A DNA stretch of 64,000 nucleotides from Cohnella zeiphila (GTDB lineage: Bacteria > Bacillota > Bacilli > Paenibacillales > Paenibacillaceae). Each line of letters starts with the position of its first letter. Position 1 is the first letter of the stretch. The stretch is taken from NCBI RefSeq assembly GCF_014212055.1, contig NZ_JACJVO010000016.1, positions 1-64,000 on the forward strand. The letters run 5' to 3'. The position numbers were made by a program, and so were the translations under genes. The notes beneath the pieces were generated by a model that was not told where the DNA came from, did not search any database, and saw nothing but the letters and a program-made list of their open reading frames with translations. Shown one piece after another: positions 36,302 through 44,288 of this stretch.

Positions 36302-37246
36302 CTACATCATCGCGCTATCCGGATCGACACGGCGAACGACCCAGTTAGCCAGCAGTATGGTCACGCAGCCCATCACCGACTGTACGAAAGCCGAAGCGGA
36401 AGCCATCCCTACCGTCGCCGTCTTGAGCTGCTTGTACACAAGGACGTCAATGGTGGTCGTCACATTGAACAGGGAGTTGGAATCCCGCGGCACTTGGAAG
36501 AATAGGCCGAAATCCGTGTAGAAAATGCGGCCGACCGCCAGGATGAACATCATGACGATGACCAGCTTCATCAGCGGCAGCGTAATGTACCGCACCTGCT
36601 GCCATTTGGACGCGCCGTCGATCACGGCGGCCTCGTAATACGATCCGTCGATCCCGGCGATCGTCGCCAGGTAGACGACCATGCCGTAGCCTACGCCTTT
36701 CCACAAGTTCATGAAAACGAGAAAATAAGGCCAAAAACCCGACTCCATGTACCAGTTCACGGGATCATGTCCCAGCCCGGCAAGCCATTGGTTGGCAATC
36801 CCTTTGTCGAAGCTCAGGAATGCCCAGACGACGGCGGATACGACCACCCAGGACAGGAAGTAAGGCAGGAACATCATCGTCTGATAAACCTTGGCCGCCT
36901 TGCGGCTGTGCAGCTGGCCGATGATGAGCGCCAGCGCGACGGGCACCGCGATGTTCAGGATGATGAACAGGAAGTTGTACCCGAGCGTATTGCGGATGAC
37001 GACCCAGGCGTCATTGGACTTGAACAGAAATTCGAAGTTTTTGAAGCCGGACCACGAGCTGTTCCATACGTTGCTCAGGAACCCTCCGTAGATCTTGAAG
37101 TTTTTGAAAGCGATAATAACGCCGAACATCGGCAAGAAACAAAACAGCACGTACCAGACGGTGGTCGGCAGCGCCAACAGCGTCAATTCGGTATCCTGCT
37201 TGCGCCAGCGCGTTCTCAAGCGCTTCCGGCCGGTCTGCGCATTCAT
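36302..37246 (-). CDS. ABC transporter permease (LplB-type)
   Basis: A 314-residue permease, first gene of the operon. It has an early span (LLALPTTVWYVLFCFLPMFGV), then the FKNFKIYGGFLSN and SGFKNFEFLF segments typical of LplB proteins, and the EAA loop YYEAAVIDGASKW. ATG 37246 follows GAGGAGGAAGG; the frame open to 37285 is not needed. The 200 bases upstream should hold the operon promoter; a TACAAT lies near 37394 on the minus strand but lacks a convincing -35. Confidence 0.92.
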   Translation of the reverse strand: MNAQTGRKRLRTRWRKQDTELTLLALPTTVWYVLFCFLPMFGVIIAFKNFKIYGGFLSNVWNSSWSGFKNFEFLFKSNDAWVVIRNTLGYNFLFIILNIAVPVALALIIGQLHSRKAAKVYQTMMFLPYFLSWVVVSAVVWAFLSFDKGIANQWLAGLGHDPVNWYMESGFWPYFLVFMNLWKGVGYGMVVYLATIAGIDGSYYEAAVIDGASKWQQVRYITLPLMKLVIVMMFILAVGRIFYTDFGLFFQVPRDSNSLFNVTTTIDVLVYKQLKTATVGMASASAFVQSVMGCVTILLANWVVRRVDPDSAMM

Positions 37247-37696
37247 GTCCTTCCTCCTCTGCGTTGTTTTCGGTGCGCTTTCCATTCGTTCAACCCTTCA
37301 TTAAGACATTAAGCAAACGCTGCCGCCCAAGGCAGTATCCAAATGGAAGGGCTTCCAGGTGTAGCGCGAACAATTTGATTCGGTTGATGACATTGTAAAA
37401 AAACTTCCCCGCTTCCATCCAGACAACAAACATGAGACCGCAGTCAAAAAACGTTAGATTTTTCTGAAGAAATCGTATTTTTCGGTGTCAGTGGACGCAA
37501 AATGGCGCGCAGTCGGCGGTAAAGGCGGGAATAAGTGGCGGAAAGGAATAACTTGGCGCATAGTCGGCTGTTGGGGCGAGTATAAGTGGCGGAAAGCAAT
37601 AACTTGGCAACGGCAAACAATCCTCCAGCGCGTCGGCCTCTCTATGCGCGCTAAAGGATTGGATACTGCTCATTCGGAAATGAATTCACCGCGGTT
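37247..37696. other. 450-bp gene-free stretch with a tandem repeat
   Basis: This gap separates the transport operon from the M24 peptidase gene. The left part should contain the permease promoter on the minus strand. The middle holds T-rich and A-rich runs, and 37504-37605 is a 51-bp tandem duplication. Short frames through the repeat on both strands look like by-products of the duplication, not genes. Confidence 0.6.
37504..37605. repeat. 51-bp tandem duplication, two units
   Basis: Unit 1 (37504-37554) and unit 2 (37555-37605) are each 51 bases and agree at about 42 positions. The best-kept part is ATAAGTGGCGGAAAG followed by AATAACTT. Because 51 is divisible by three, any frame across it yields a repeating peptide (KWRK-ITW on the plus strand). 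Divergence between units shows the duplication is not recent or is under some constraint. Confidence 0.8.
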
Positions 37697-38899
37697 CTAG
37701 GGAAGAACGAACAGCTTCTCCGGGCTGACGGTCAGCGACTCGCAATCCGACTCGCGGATAAGGTACGTATTCTCGATGCCGACAACACCAAGCCCCGGAA
37801 ACGTAAACTTCGGTTCCACGGCCAGCACCATGCCCGGCTCCAGCGGATCCGCGAAGCCTTTGGCAAGGACCGGCCATTCGTCGATCTCCAGCCCGATTCC
37901 GTGGCCGAGAAACCGGACCTGGTCCGCTCCGTAGCCCATGAAATGTCGGGCGAGCCCCGCCTGTTCGGCCATTTCGAGCGCTTGCGCATACAGCTGCTCC
38001 GGGCTGATGCTGGGGCGCAGGTCGCGCTCGGTGCGCCGGAGAATCTCGACCGAGACTTCGTATGCCCGAGCCAGCTCCGGCGGAAGCGTCCCAATGACGG
38101 CCGTGCGCGTCTGATCGATCACGTAACCGTCGATGCAGCAGCCGATGTCGATCAGAATCGGCTCGTTTCGGCCGATCGGACGAGTCGACGCGCTTTGCGG
38201 CGCCGCTGCGGTAAGGCCTCTTCCCCCGGCCGGGCCGTCAAAGTAAGATGGTTCCGCCGCTGCGGCGCCCGCCGCGATCATGCCGATCATGATCTCCTGG
38301 TTGTAGCCCCGCATCCGCATCAAGCCGACATGGCCTTGTTTGCGCATCTCATGTTCGATCACGGTCATCAATTCCAGTTCCGTCATTCCTTCACGCAGCT
38401 GCCGCAGCCCTTCGTCCAGTGCGACTGCCGCCACCTGTGCGGCTTTACGAATCGCATCCGCTTCCCCGGGGGACTTGACGCTGCGAACACGCCTGAGCAG
38501 GGCGGAAGCATCCGTCAACTCCGCGTTCTGCAGAAGCTCCCGAAGCCGCAAATACAATTGGGCCGGCATCACGTCCAGATCGGCCCCCAGTACCGCTCGC
38601 GTCCCGAAGCGGAAACAGGCGGGGTAATCCTCCGCCAGCTTGGCGCCGAAGCCGCGAAACGACCCTAGCTCAACCGTCCGTACCGTCGACTCGGCTTGCG
38701 CCCGTACGACGCTTCGGCGCACATAGTAAGTTGCCTCGCCGGAGGCGGGCACAAACAGATAGCCGGTCTGCATCGAGCCCGTCCAGTAATAGATGCCGAC
38801 ATTCTGCGTAACGAGACAGCCGCTTAACCCGTGGCGGACAAGCTCCTGCTGCAGACGTTCACGCCGCGCCGCCGTCTCACCTCTCAACGCTTCGCTCAT
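37697..38899 (-). CDS. M24 family metallopeptidase (Xaa-Pro aminopeptidase-like)
   Basis: A 400-residue protein with an N-terminal creatinase-like domain (about 10-140) and a C-terminal pita-bread peptidase domain (about 155-400). The five metal ligands can be matched: D in ILIDIGC, D in VIDQTRT, H in GHGIGLEID, E in AVEPKFTF and E in GIENTYL. A Gly/Ala-rich insert with FDGPAGGRG lies between the first catalytic strand and the DIG motif. ATG 38899 has GGAGAG upstream. The likely substrates are X-Pro peptides, but the sequence cannot exclude a creatinase-like or inactive member. Confidence 0.88.
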   Translation of the reverse strand: MSEALRGETAARRERLQQELVRHGLSGCLVTQNVGIYYWTGSMQTGYLFVPASGEATYYVRRSVVRAQAESTVRTVELGSFRGFGAKLAEDYPACFRFGTRAVLGADLDVMPAQLYLRLRELLQNAELTDASALLRRVRSVKSPGEADAIRKAAQVAAVALDEGLRQLREGMTELELMTVIEHEMRKQGHVGLMRMRGYNQEIMIGMIAAGAAAAEPSYFDGPAGGRGLTAAAPQSASTRPIGRNEPILIDIGCCIDGYVIDQTRTAVIGTLPPELARAYEVSVEILRRTERDLRPSISPEQLYAQALEMAEQAGLARHFMGYGADQVRFLGHGIGLEIDEWPVLAKGFADPLEPGMVLAVEPKFTFPGLGVVGIENTYLIRESDCESLTVSPEKLFVLP

Positions 38900-38957
38900 T
38901 CGCGTCTCTCCTTCCGTTTCTCCCATTACAGCAAAGAAACGGGACGCGCGTCAACCG

Positions 38958-39440
38958 CTAATAGACCATCTCCGCGGAACCCTTCAAGTCCCATTCCACC
39001 GGATCCAGCACGTTGAAGGCACGGGGATACTTCAAATGGGCGATCATGACGACCCCCGGGCGGTTCAAGGTCACTTCGTAGTCGTAACGGGGGTTCCGAT
39101 AAACATAAGGAAACGTCTCCGTCTCGTCGATGACCTCGAACACCTCCACTTCTACGCTTTCTCTCAGAAAAGCATCGTCGCGAGGCGTGTTATCCGTCTT
39201 CAACCTTAAATTGGCCTGCAGGTACTCATCCGCAGCTGCCCGCGCCAACGCCTTGTCGATCGACAGGATGCCCAACTCCAGCTTCGCCCGGTCCGTCTGC
39301 TGGGCGGCTGCATGAACGGCGCGATCAATCGCTCGCTTCCCTTCATGCAGCGTGCCCATCGCCGCCTCCTCGTCCATCTGCAAGGCTTGCAGCATCCACC
39401 AGACGACGATCATCAGCGCGGCGAACACGAGCTTGTGCAT
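38958..39440 (-). CDS. Membrane-anchored Tad-locus protein
   Basis: A 160-residue protein with one N-terminal membrane helix (about 3-20, rich in V and W), then a helical part with several alanines (VHAAAQQTDRAKLEL and ALARAAADEYL) and a beta-rich C terminus with a proline/tyrosine-rich segment (PYVYRNPRYDYEV). This plan fits TadE/TadF-like minor pilin or pseudopilin proteins, though the sequence match is weak. It is the last gene of the Tad operon, 37 bases after the previous one. Confidence 0.7.
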   Translation of the reverse strand: MHKLVFAALMIVVWWMLQALQMDEEAAMGTLHEGKRAIDRAVHAAAQQTDRAKLELGILSIDKALARAAADEYLQANLRLKTDNTPRDDAFLRESVEVEVFEVIDETETFPYVYRNPRYDYEVTLNRPGVVMIAHLKYPRAFNVLDPVEWDLKGSAEMVY

Positions 39441-39477
39441 CGTTCTCCCCCCGTTCCTTCCCTTTCGGCGCTCTGTT

Positions 39478-39903
39478 TCAGGGCACGTATTCGCTCATTT
39501 TCATGCCGGACGCCGAGAGAGTGTCGGACGAAGAAGGCGGAGCAAGGCCGATCAGCCGATCGATATCCATCATTCCTTCGTACGGATAACGGATCGTCAG
39601 CTGGATGCCGACGCCCCTCGGCAGCGGCCGGGAAGCTTGATCCGCTTCGGCTCCGGAGGTGGAGACCACCGAATAGCTTAACAGCGACGCAGTAAAGCCT
39701 CTCTGCTCCAGTCGGCTTTTCGAATCGTTGACCATCGCGCCGTCAATATAGCCGTATCGGCCGCTTGCTCCCACTTCAAGCAGGTAGTCGACTTCCTGTT
39801 GCAGCAGCGCTTGCCGAATGACCACCACATGTTTATAGACCGGCGAAAACATGAGCCAGCAGAACATGGCGGCGAACAATAAAAAGACGAGAATCTGCTT
39901 CAT
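39478..39903 (-). CDS. TadE-like membrane protein
   Basis: A 141-residue protein with an N-terminal membrane helix (3-25), an amphipathic stretch (VVVIRQALLQQEVDYLLEVGA) and a beta-rich exterior part ending DTLSASGMKMSEYVP. The plan matches TadE/TadG-like pilus components, which lack catalytic motifs. Its ATG overlaps the stop of the upstream 48-codon gene (ATGA at 39900-39903), so the two are translationally coupled. Confidence 0.72.
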   Translation of the reverse strand: MKQILVFLLFAAMFCWLMFSPVYKHVVVIRQALLQQEVDYLLEVGASGRYGYIDGAMVNDSKSRLEQRGFTASLLSYSVVSTSGAEADQASRPLPRGVGIQLTIRYPYEGMMDIDRLIGLAPPSSSDTLSASGMKMSEYVP

Positions 39904-40046
39904 GGATTGATTCGCGAGATGGCTTCCGCCATAGCGGACCCGGAGTTGCGGATTTGCTCATTCGTGCCCCCGCTCCCCTTCACAACGCTCATATAGATCA
40001 ACACGACGGTCATGATGAGCAGTACCGTCATCAAAATTTGCCTCAC
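39900..40046 (-). CDS. 48-residue single-span Tad-locus protein
   Basis: A very small gene: GTG 40046 is eight bases after GGAGG, and its stop overlaps the next start as ATGA. The protein has a hydrophobic N-terminal helix (residues 4-22, ILMTVLLIMTVVLIYMSVV) and a short polar tail (KGSGGTNEQIRNSGSAMAEA). It clearly resembles the 49-residue product at 40348-40497. It lacks the prepilin leader that Flp pilins carry, so if it is a pilin it would be leaderless; a membrane scaffold role is equally possible. Confidence 0.75.
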   Translation of the reverse strand: MRQILMTVLLIMTVVLIYMSVVKGSGGTNEQIRNSGSAMAEAISRINP

Positions 40047-40258
40047 GCGATCAGCCTCCTTCCACGCAGGACCGTCGTCCGGCCGAATCGAACCGGCATG
40101 CCGGCATTCTCGGCGGCCGATACAGAGGCGCGGGTATCGTCGTTTGCGAACCAAGCCGCGGCGCCGGACTCCATCGTCGTACCAATACGGGGACCCCAGG
40201 ATCCCGACTGGGAATCGTAACAAAGATGCCGGCCCTGTCGGCGGTCCGATGCTTGCAT
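40043..40258 (-). CDS. Possible 71-residue Tad-locus ORF
   Basis: An open frame between the two mini-membrane-protein genes. In its favour: the stop overlaps the next GTG (GTGA at 40043-40046) and AAAGG stands ten bases before ATG 40258. Against it: the product has no membrane segment, no recognisable family, and the preceding gap of 90 bases is untidy for this compact operon. It contains WFANDDTRASVSAAENAG. The alternative is a non-coding spacer. Confidence 0.35.
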   Translation of the reverse strand: MQASDRRQGRHLCYDSQSGSWGPRIGTTMESGAAAWFANDDTRASVSAAENAGMPVRFGRTTVLRGRRLIA

Positions 40259-40347
40259 GCCCCGTCGGCCTTTCGGGGGACGACGGCAGACTTGCCTGCA
40301 TTATGATTCGGCCGCCGCTTCCGGTCTGCGACCGCCTTCCGGCCGGA

Positions 40348-40497
40348 TCATGGGGCGAGCGTGCTAAGCGCCGTATTGGTCGTCGTTCCTTGCGTTTCGA
40401 TCCTCGCTCTCGTTCCCGTCGTGTCTTGGGCGATCACGTTGGTGAAAATCAAGGCGACAACGATGAGCATCATGACCGTAATCAGAATATTGCGCAT
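40348..40497 (-). CDS. 49-residue single-span Tad-locus protein
   Basis: GGAGGTGGGG directly precedes ATG 40497. The 49-residue product has an N-terminal membrane helix (about residues 4-22, ILITVMMLIVVALIFTNVI) and a Thr-rich polar tail (TTGTRARIETQGTTTNTAL). It is a paralogue of the product at 39900-40046: same length, same MR-ILxTV start, same plan. There is no prepilin peptidase site. It lies just behind tadC. Confidence 0.78.
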   Translation of the reverse strand: MRNILITVMMLIVVALIFTNVIAQDTTGTRARIETQGTTTNTALSTLAP

Positions 40498-40540
40498 CTC
40501 CCCACCTCCTCTCTTTCGCATCCACTGACCGGATTATGGC

Positions 40541-41455
40541 TTAGGAATTCAACAGGTCGAACAGTCGCTGGGATTGCTGAACCCAGGGGTAAAGGAAGAT
40601 TTGGAACGTGTAGAGAATCGGAATGCCGGCAAGGACAAACAGAACGTACGAGACTGTCTCCTTGCGCCCCGCCTTGGCCAGTTCGATCTTGGCCTTGTAT
40701 TCCTTGGCCATCTCCCGCATCATGTCGTATACTTCTTCGCTCTCGCCCAGCCGCAGCGTTCGGATCGTCTCGACGAAACCGTACGCGTCGGTCGTGCCGA
40801 GCCGCTCCCGAAATCGGGCCAACGCCGAGTCCGGACGATGATACCATTCGTTAAGCAGCAGCTGCAGGTCGGATCGCATCAGCTTCGTAAACGGCAAGCA
40901 TCGGGTCAGCTTGCCGTGAAGATGAAGCCGCGATCCCGAGTAATACAGCAATTGGCTGCTGACGATGACGAGTTCCTTGCGAATTCGGTCCGCACGGAAG
41001 CGCCGGTAAGCTTCCAAAAACATTCGCTCCCAGAAGAGCAGCAGCAGACCTGCCGCCATCACGGCGGCCGTGTAGCCGAAATCCAGCGAGGCCAACGCCC
41101 CCGCCCTTTCGAGCCCGTAGGCGGCGACGGCAATCGCCGGCAGCAACAGTTGCAGGCTGCGACGGGCGGCGAGGTAAACTTCCGGCGCGAGGCGAATTCC
41201 GCATCCCGCCAGCAGCGAGGCCCGCTCGCGAAGCGCCGGCGAATCGCGATCCGCTCCCATGCTCCGCAGCCACCAGCGCGGCGGCTGCCGATTGCGCATC
41301 AGCCGGCGCGAGATTCGAAAGCGCGGCGAACGGGCACTTAACGCGCGGAGCAGGAAAAAGATTGCCGTTGCCGCCAGCGCGAACTGTACCGTCCATCCGA
41401 GCCACTGGTACAGGCCTAAATCGTAGTCCACAAAGCCATTCCCCCACGTCGTCAC
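40541..41455 (-). CDS. tadC: Tad/type II secretion inner-membrane protein, TadC-like
   Basis: A 304-residue T2SS-F-type platform protein with hydrophobic segments near the N terminus (about 15-38), in the middle (95-140) and at the C terminus (TVSYVLFVLAGIPILYTFQIFLYPW), and the cytoplasmic helical bundle between. GTG 41455 overlaps the tadB stop (GTGA), but the in-frame GTG at 41431 has GGGGGA eight bases upstream and may be the true start. It pairs with tadB as platform for the TadA motor. Confidence 0.82.
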   Translation of the reverse strand: MTTWGNGFVDYDLGLYQWLGWTVQFALAATAIFFLLRALSARSPRFRISRRLMRNRQPPRWWLRSMGADRDSPALRERASLLAGCGIRLAPEVYLAARRSLQLLLPAIAVAAYGLERAGALASLDFGYTAAVMAAGLLLLFWERMFLEAYRRFRADRIRKELVIVSSQLLYYSGSRLHLHGKLTRCLPFTKLMRSDLQLLLNEWYHRPDSALARFRERLGTTDAYGFVETIRTLRLGESEEVYDMMREMAKEYKAKIELAKAGRKETVSYVLFVLAGIPILYTFQIFLYPWVQQSQRLFDLLNS

Positions 41456-42390
41456 AATTTGCGGCGGGACAAATAGAGCCCCATCAGCAGCGACACGAAA
41501 ATGAGCGCGAGCGCGTTGAGCAGCATTCCCCGGCCCACCGGATCGGCGACATAATAGCGGAAGCTGTCCTCCGGGCTCATCCGAAAGTTGACGGTGAGAA
41601 AAATCGCCAGAAACAGAAGCGGGGAAAAGTTGGCCAGTCGAATCTCCAGGAGCCGATGCCTCTCCGCCTGATCGTCCATTCGGGACTTGCGCATATCCTG
41701 GATCAGCTCTTTCAAGTTATCCGAAATGTCATTCCCTTCCGAAAGAGCGACTCCCAGCATATTGACGAAGTATTCGGCCCATACATGCCCGACCGCGAGC
41801 GCGAACCTTCGCAGGCTCCCTTCGTCGTCTCCCTTGACGGACAAGTGGCGGTACAACTGGTCGAAAACGGCTTGAATTTCTCCAGACAGCCTTCCCTCCT
41901 CCACGGTCCTCTGCAGCGCGGCGCGAATCTGCCTTCTCCCGGTGACCAAGTAACACTGGTAAAACCATTCCAGCGCCGGTAGAAAATCGAGCCGGGATGC
42001 CATCTGCCGGTTGAGCAGCCGGAAGCGCAAAAGGCAATAGGGAATAAGCGCCAGCATCGCGGTGAGCAGCAGCACCGGCCGGAACGAGCGAAACAGAACG
42101 ACGCCAGCAGCCGCCCCTGCTAATCCAAGCAGCATCGACAGGACGGTAAACGACGGCGTCTCCATTTTCCAGCCGGCAGCGGAGAGCAAATCCGTCACGT
42201 GCCGGTACGGCTTGTCGAAGCGGGACAGCACGCGTTCCGCCAGTCGAGTCCAGTACGGCTGCCGATGAACGTTGAGCCTTCTCCGCCGATCGGACCGCCC
42301 CCAACCGGCGCGCAGCAGCGCGCGCAGCAGCACGAACAGCAGAAGGAACAGGACGGCGGCAGCCGCAATCGTCAAAGCCTTCGTCTCAAT
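41452..42390 (-). CDS. tadB: Tad/type II secretion inner-membrane protein, TadB-like
   Basis: A 312-residue T2SS-F platform protein: an N-terminal span (about 5-25), two spans near 95-135, the conserved cytoplasmic domain (about 140-245, with EEGRLSGEI and LGVALSEGNDISDNLKELI) and two C-terminal spans. No ATG, GTG or TTG lies at a usable distance from the strong GGGAGGG; the codon at the right spacing is ATT (42388-42390), which overlaps the tadA stop as ATTGA, mimicking the ATGA/GTGA junctions elsewhere in the operon. An in-frame TTG 12 bases further on is a weaker alternative. Confidence 0.8.
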   Translation of the reverse strand: METKALTIAAAAVLFLLLFVLLRALLRAGWGRSDRRRRLNVHRQPYWTRLAERVLSRFDKPYRHVTDLLSAAGWKMETPSFTVLSMLLGLAGAAAGVVLFRSFRPVLLLTAMLALIPYCLLRFRLLNRQMASRLDFLPALEWFYQCYLVTGRRQIRAALQRTVEEGRLSGEIQAVFDQLYRHLSVKGDDEGSLRRFALAVGHVWAEYFVNMLGVALSEGNDISDNLKELIQDMRKSRMDDQAERHRLLEIRLANFSPLLFLAIFLTVNFRMSPEDSFRYYVADPVGRGMLLNALALIFVSLLMGLYLSRRKL

Positions 42391-43792
42391 GCGAAATCCC
42401 TCCCTTCCGGCGAAGCCTCTCGAAGTCCTCCGGATTGCTGCGACGCAGCCGTTCCCATGCCCTCGGGGAGAAATCGAGCGGCAGCCGCCATGCGTGCCGG
42501 TCCTCGTCGTAGCGAACCAAATCCCGAACGACAACCTCGCCGTTCTCCCAAGCAAATTCTCCTACCCGCACGAGTCTGCGCGCGTCGCCCATCAGCCTCA
42601 TCTCGAAGCCGATCTGGGTGACAAGCTCCGCGATGCGCCGGGTCAGACGAACGGGGTTCATGCCTCTGCCGTCCAACATGCACATATCGGTAATCGTCTC
42701 CGGCACGTCCTCCAGCGCGTTCGCGTGCACCGAAGTAATGCTTCCCTCGTGTCCCCGGGTGCAGGCCCGAACGTAAATGTTCGCATCCTCGTCCCGAATC
42801 TCGGCGTGGCAGATCCGCTGCGGCGACTGCCGAAGCGCAAGCTTGAACGCCTGCCTCGGCCCATGTACCGGATCCTCTTCGTCCGCCTCGTACTCAATGA
42901 CGTTCTTGTCCGGAAAATCCCGTCCGAGCCGCAGCTCGTACCGGTTCTCGATCGTGACGATCCGCTCTTCGTCCGGCATGGCGGCGATCAGCGCCTTGAT
43001 AAGGTGCGTCTTGCCCGTATTGGTCGCTCCGATTACGACCATATTGAACCTCGCCTTCACGATGGCGAGCAGAACCTCGCGGACGTCGGCATCGATCGTC
43101 CGATATTCCGGACGACAGAGCGTAGTAAGCTCGAAACGGCGAACCGTATAGAAACGAATGGTCAGCGTCGGAACGGCGGTAAATCCGAACCCCGTCATCG
43201 TGACGCGCGACCCGTCGAGCAATTGAACTTCGGCCCACCGCTTTCGCGGGTTGATGCGATCGTTATTGAACAGAACCAGATTTTGCTGGATTCGCTCCAA
43301 TTCCGCTACATCGTCGAACCGGAACGGAGACGGCACCGCGCGGCCATCGCGAACTTCGAAGATCCGCGTGCCGACGACCTGCACTTCCTCCAGCCCGTCC
43401 CGGTTGCGGAGAACCAGCTCCAGCACGTTGAGGCCGATCACCTCGGCGAAAAGCGCTTCGGCCAGCGTCGCGTAAGGCTGTATGCCGTAGGGAGAGTGCT
43501 GCAGTCTCTTCTTGATCACCCAATCCGAGAGAACCGCCAGCAGTTCCGCCCGTTCTTGGGGGAACCCGATGACCGCGCGGTTCAGCTTCTCGGCATATTG
43601 CTTCCGCTCTTCATCGTTCCATCCCCGCGGGGCTGCCAGCGTCTGCCGCGCCTCTTCGATCAGCGCCTGCAAATCCTCGCGGCCGCTCTCCGCCGCCTGC
43701 TCTTCCGGCCGATCCGTCTCCCGGCTTTCCAGCAGCCGGGCGGCATAAGCGTTCGGAGAGAAACGCCGGGGGGCTTCTTCCGCCCGGTTCAC
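42386..43792 (-). CDS. tadA: Tad secretion ATPase TadA/CpaF
   Basis: A 468-residue hexameric motor ATPase. The N-terminal domain (1-235) includes NRDGLEEVQVVGTRIF and NPRKRWAEVQL. The catalytic domain has the P-loop GATNTGKTHL at 255-264, the Asp box IVTIENRYEL, the Walker B region ICHAEIRDEDA and the His box ITSVHANALED. The P-loop has T at a position where most CpaF proteins have S or G, which is still compatible with activity. GTG 43792 follows AGGAGG and overlaps the stop of the upstream tadZ remnant (GTGA). It powers pilus or pseudopilus assembly. Confidence 0.92.
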   Translation of the reverse strand: MNRAEEAPRRFSPNAYAARLLESRETDRPEEQAAESGREDLQALIEEARQTLAAPRGWNDEERKQYAEKLNRAVIGFPQERAELLAVLSDWVIKKRLQHSPYGIQPYATLAEALFAEVIGLNVLELVLRNRDGLEEVQVVGTRIFEVRDGRAVPSPFRFDDVAELERIQQNLVLFNNDRINPRKRWAEVQLLDGSRVTMTGFGFTAVPTLTIRFYTVRRFELTTLCRPEYRTIDADVREVLLAIVKARFNMVVIGATNTGKTHLIKALIAAMPDEERIVTIENRYELRLGRDFPDKNVIEYEADEEDPVHGPRQAFKLALRQSPQRICHAEIRDEDANIYVRACTRGHEGSITSVHANALEDVPETITDMCMLDGRGMNPVRLTRRIAELVTQIGFEMRLMGDARRLVRVGEFAWENGEVVVRDLVRYDEDRHAWRLPLDFSPRAWERLRRSNPEDFERLRRKGGISH

Positions 43793-44241
43793 CGGTTCCT
43801 CCTACGATGCAGCATCAGCCTGCGAATCCACGGCCGGTCCGTCTTCTGCAGGCGATCCATCCAATTGAGCCGCTTGAGCAGCGGATTCGCCACTTCGTCG
43901 AACAAAGCGGCGTGACGCTCTTCCGCTGCCAGCCATTCGTCCAACCGGCCGCTATCCAATTGGAGATGAAGACTTTCCTTCAGCTTCAGCTCCGTGAACG
44001 ACAAGATGCCTGTCTCTTTGCGAATCTCCTTCATGCCAAACCCTCCCGTATGCGGATAATAGCCGCTCATCAGCACGAGTTGGAACTGCTCCTGCGCCAA
44101 ACCGAACTGGCCGCCGACTTGCCCGGTCCACCGGTTCACGTCCTCCTGGAAATGCGACAGGTTGCCCGTCGTCACGAGACATCGGTGGTCCGCTTCGCGC
44201 ATGGCGCACACGGTCGCCGCATTATCCCAATAAGCGCTCAC
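43789..44241 (-). pseudogene. tadZ: C-terminal remnant of a TadZ/CpaE-like ATPase, cut by the prophage
   Basis: Only about 150 residues remain. The frame opens TDVSAYWDNAATVCAMREADHRCLVTTGN, quoted here as DVSAYWDNAATV and CLVTTGN: the Walker B region and following strand of a MinD/ParA-type ATPase of the TadZ/CpaE group. The P-loop and receiver-like N terminus are missing, and a stop codon (TAA at 44254-44256) lies four codons upstream of the GTG at 44241. From about 44250 the DNA changes to AT-rich phage sequence. The C-terminal part may still be translated from GTG 44241, but no good ribosome site precedes it. It leads directly into tadA. Confidence 0.72.
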
Positions 44242-44260
44242 GTCCGTAAATGTTTACTTA
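44237..44260. other. Prophage-chromosome junction (one attachment-site half)
   Basis: The tadZ-like frame loses similarity and hits a stop in this interval, and base composition changes from GC-rich to AT-rich. The exact core cannot be fixed because the other end of the prophage is outside the window. A short inverted pair, ATTATCC (44221-44227) and GGATAAT (44264-44270), flanks the junction; its meaning is unknown. Confidence 0.5.
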
Positions 44261-44288
44261 TGCGGATAATTTAACGATGATTGGCCAT

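Noticed and set aside
37504..37605. Possible CRISPR array
   Set aside because: Only two directly adjacent, diverged units with no spacers and no cas genes.
37485..37700. 71-codon frame across the 51-bp tandem repeat
   Set aside because: No ribosome site; the repeating peptide is a consequence of a 51-base duplication, and the opposite strand gives a similar repeat peptide.
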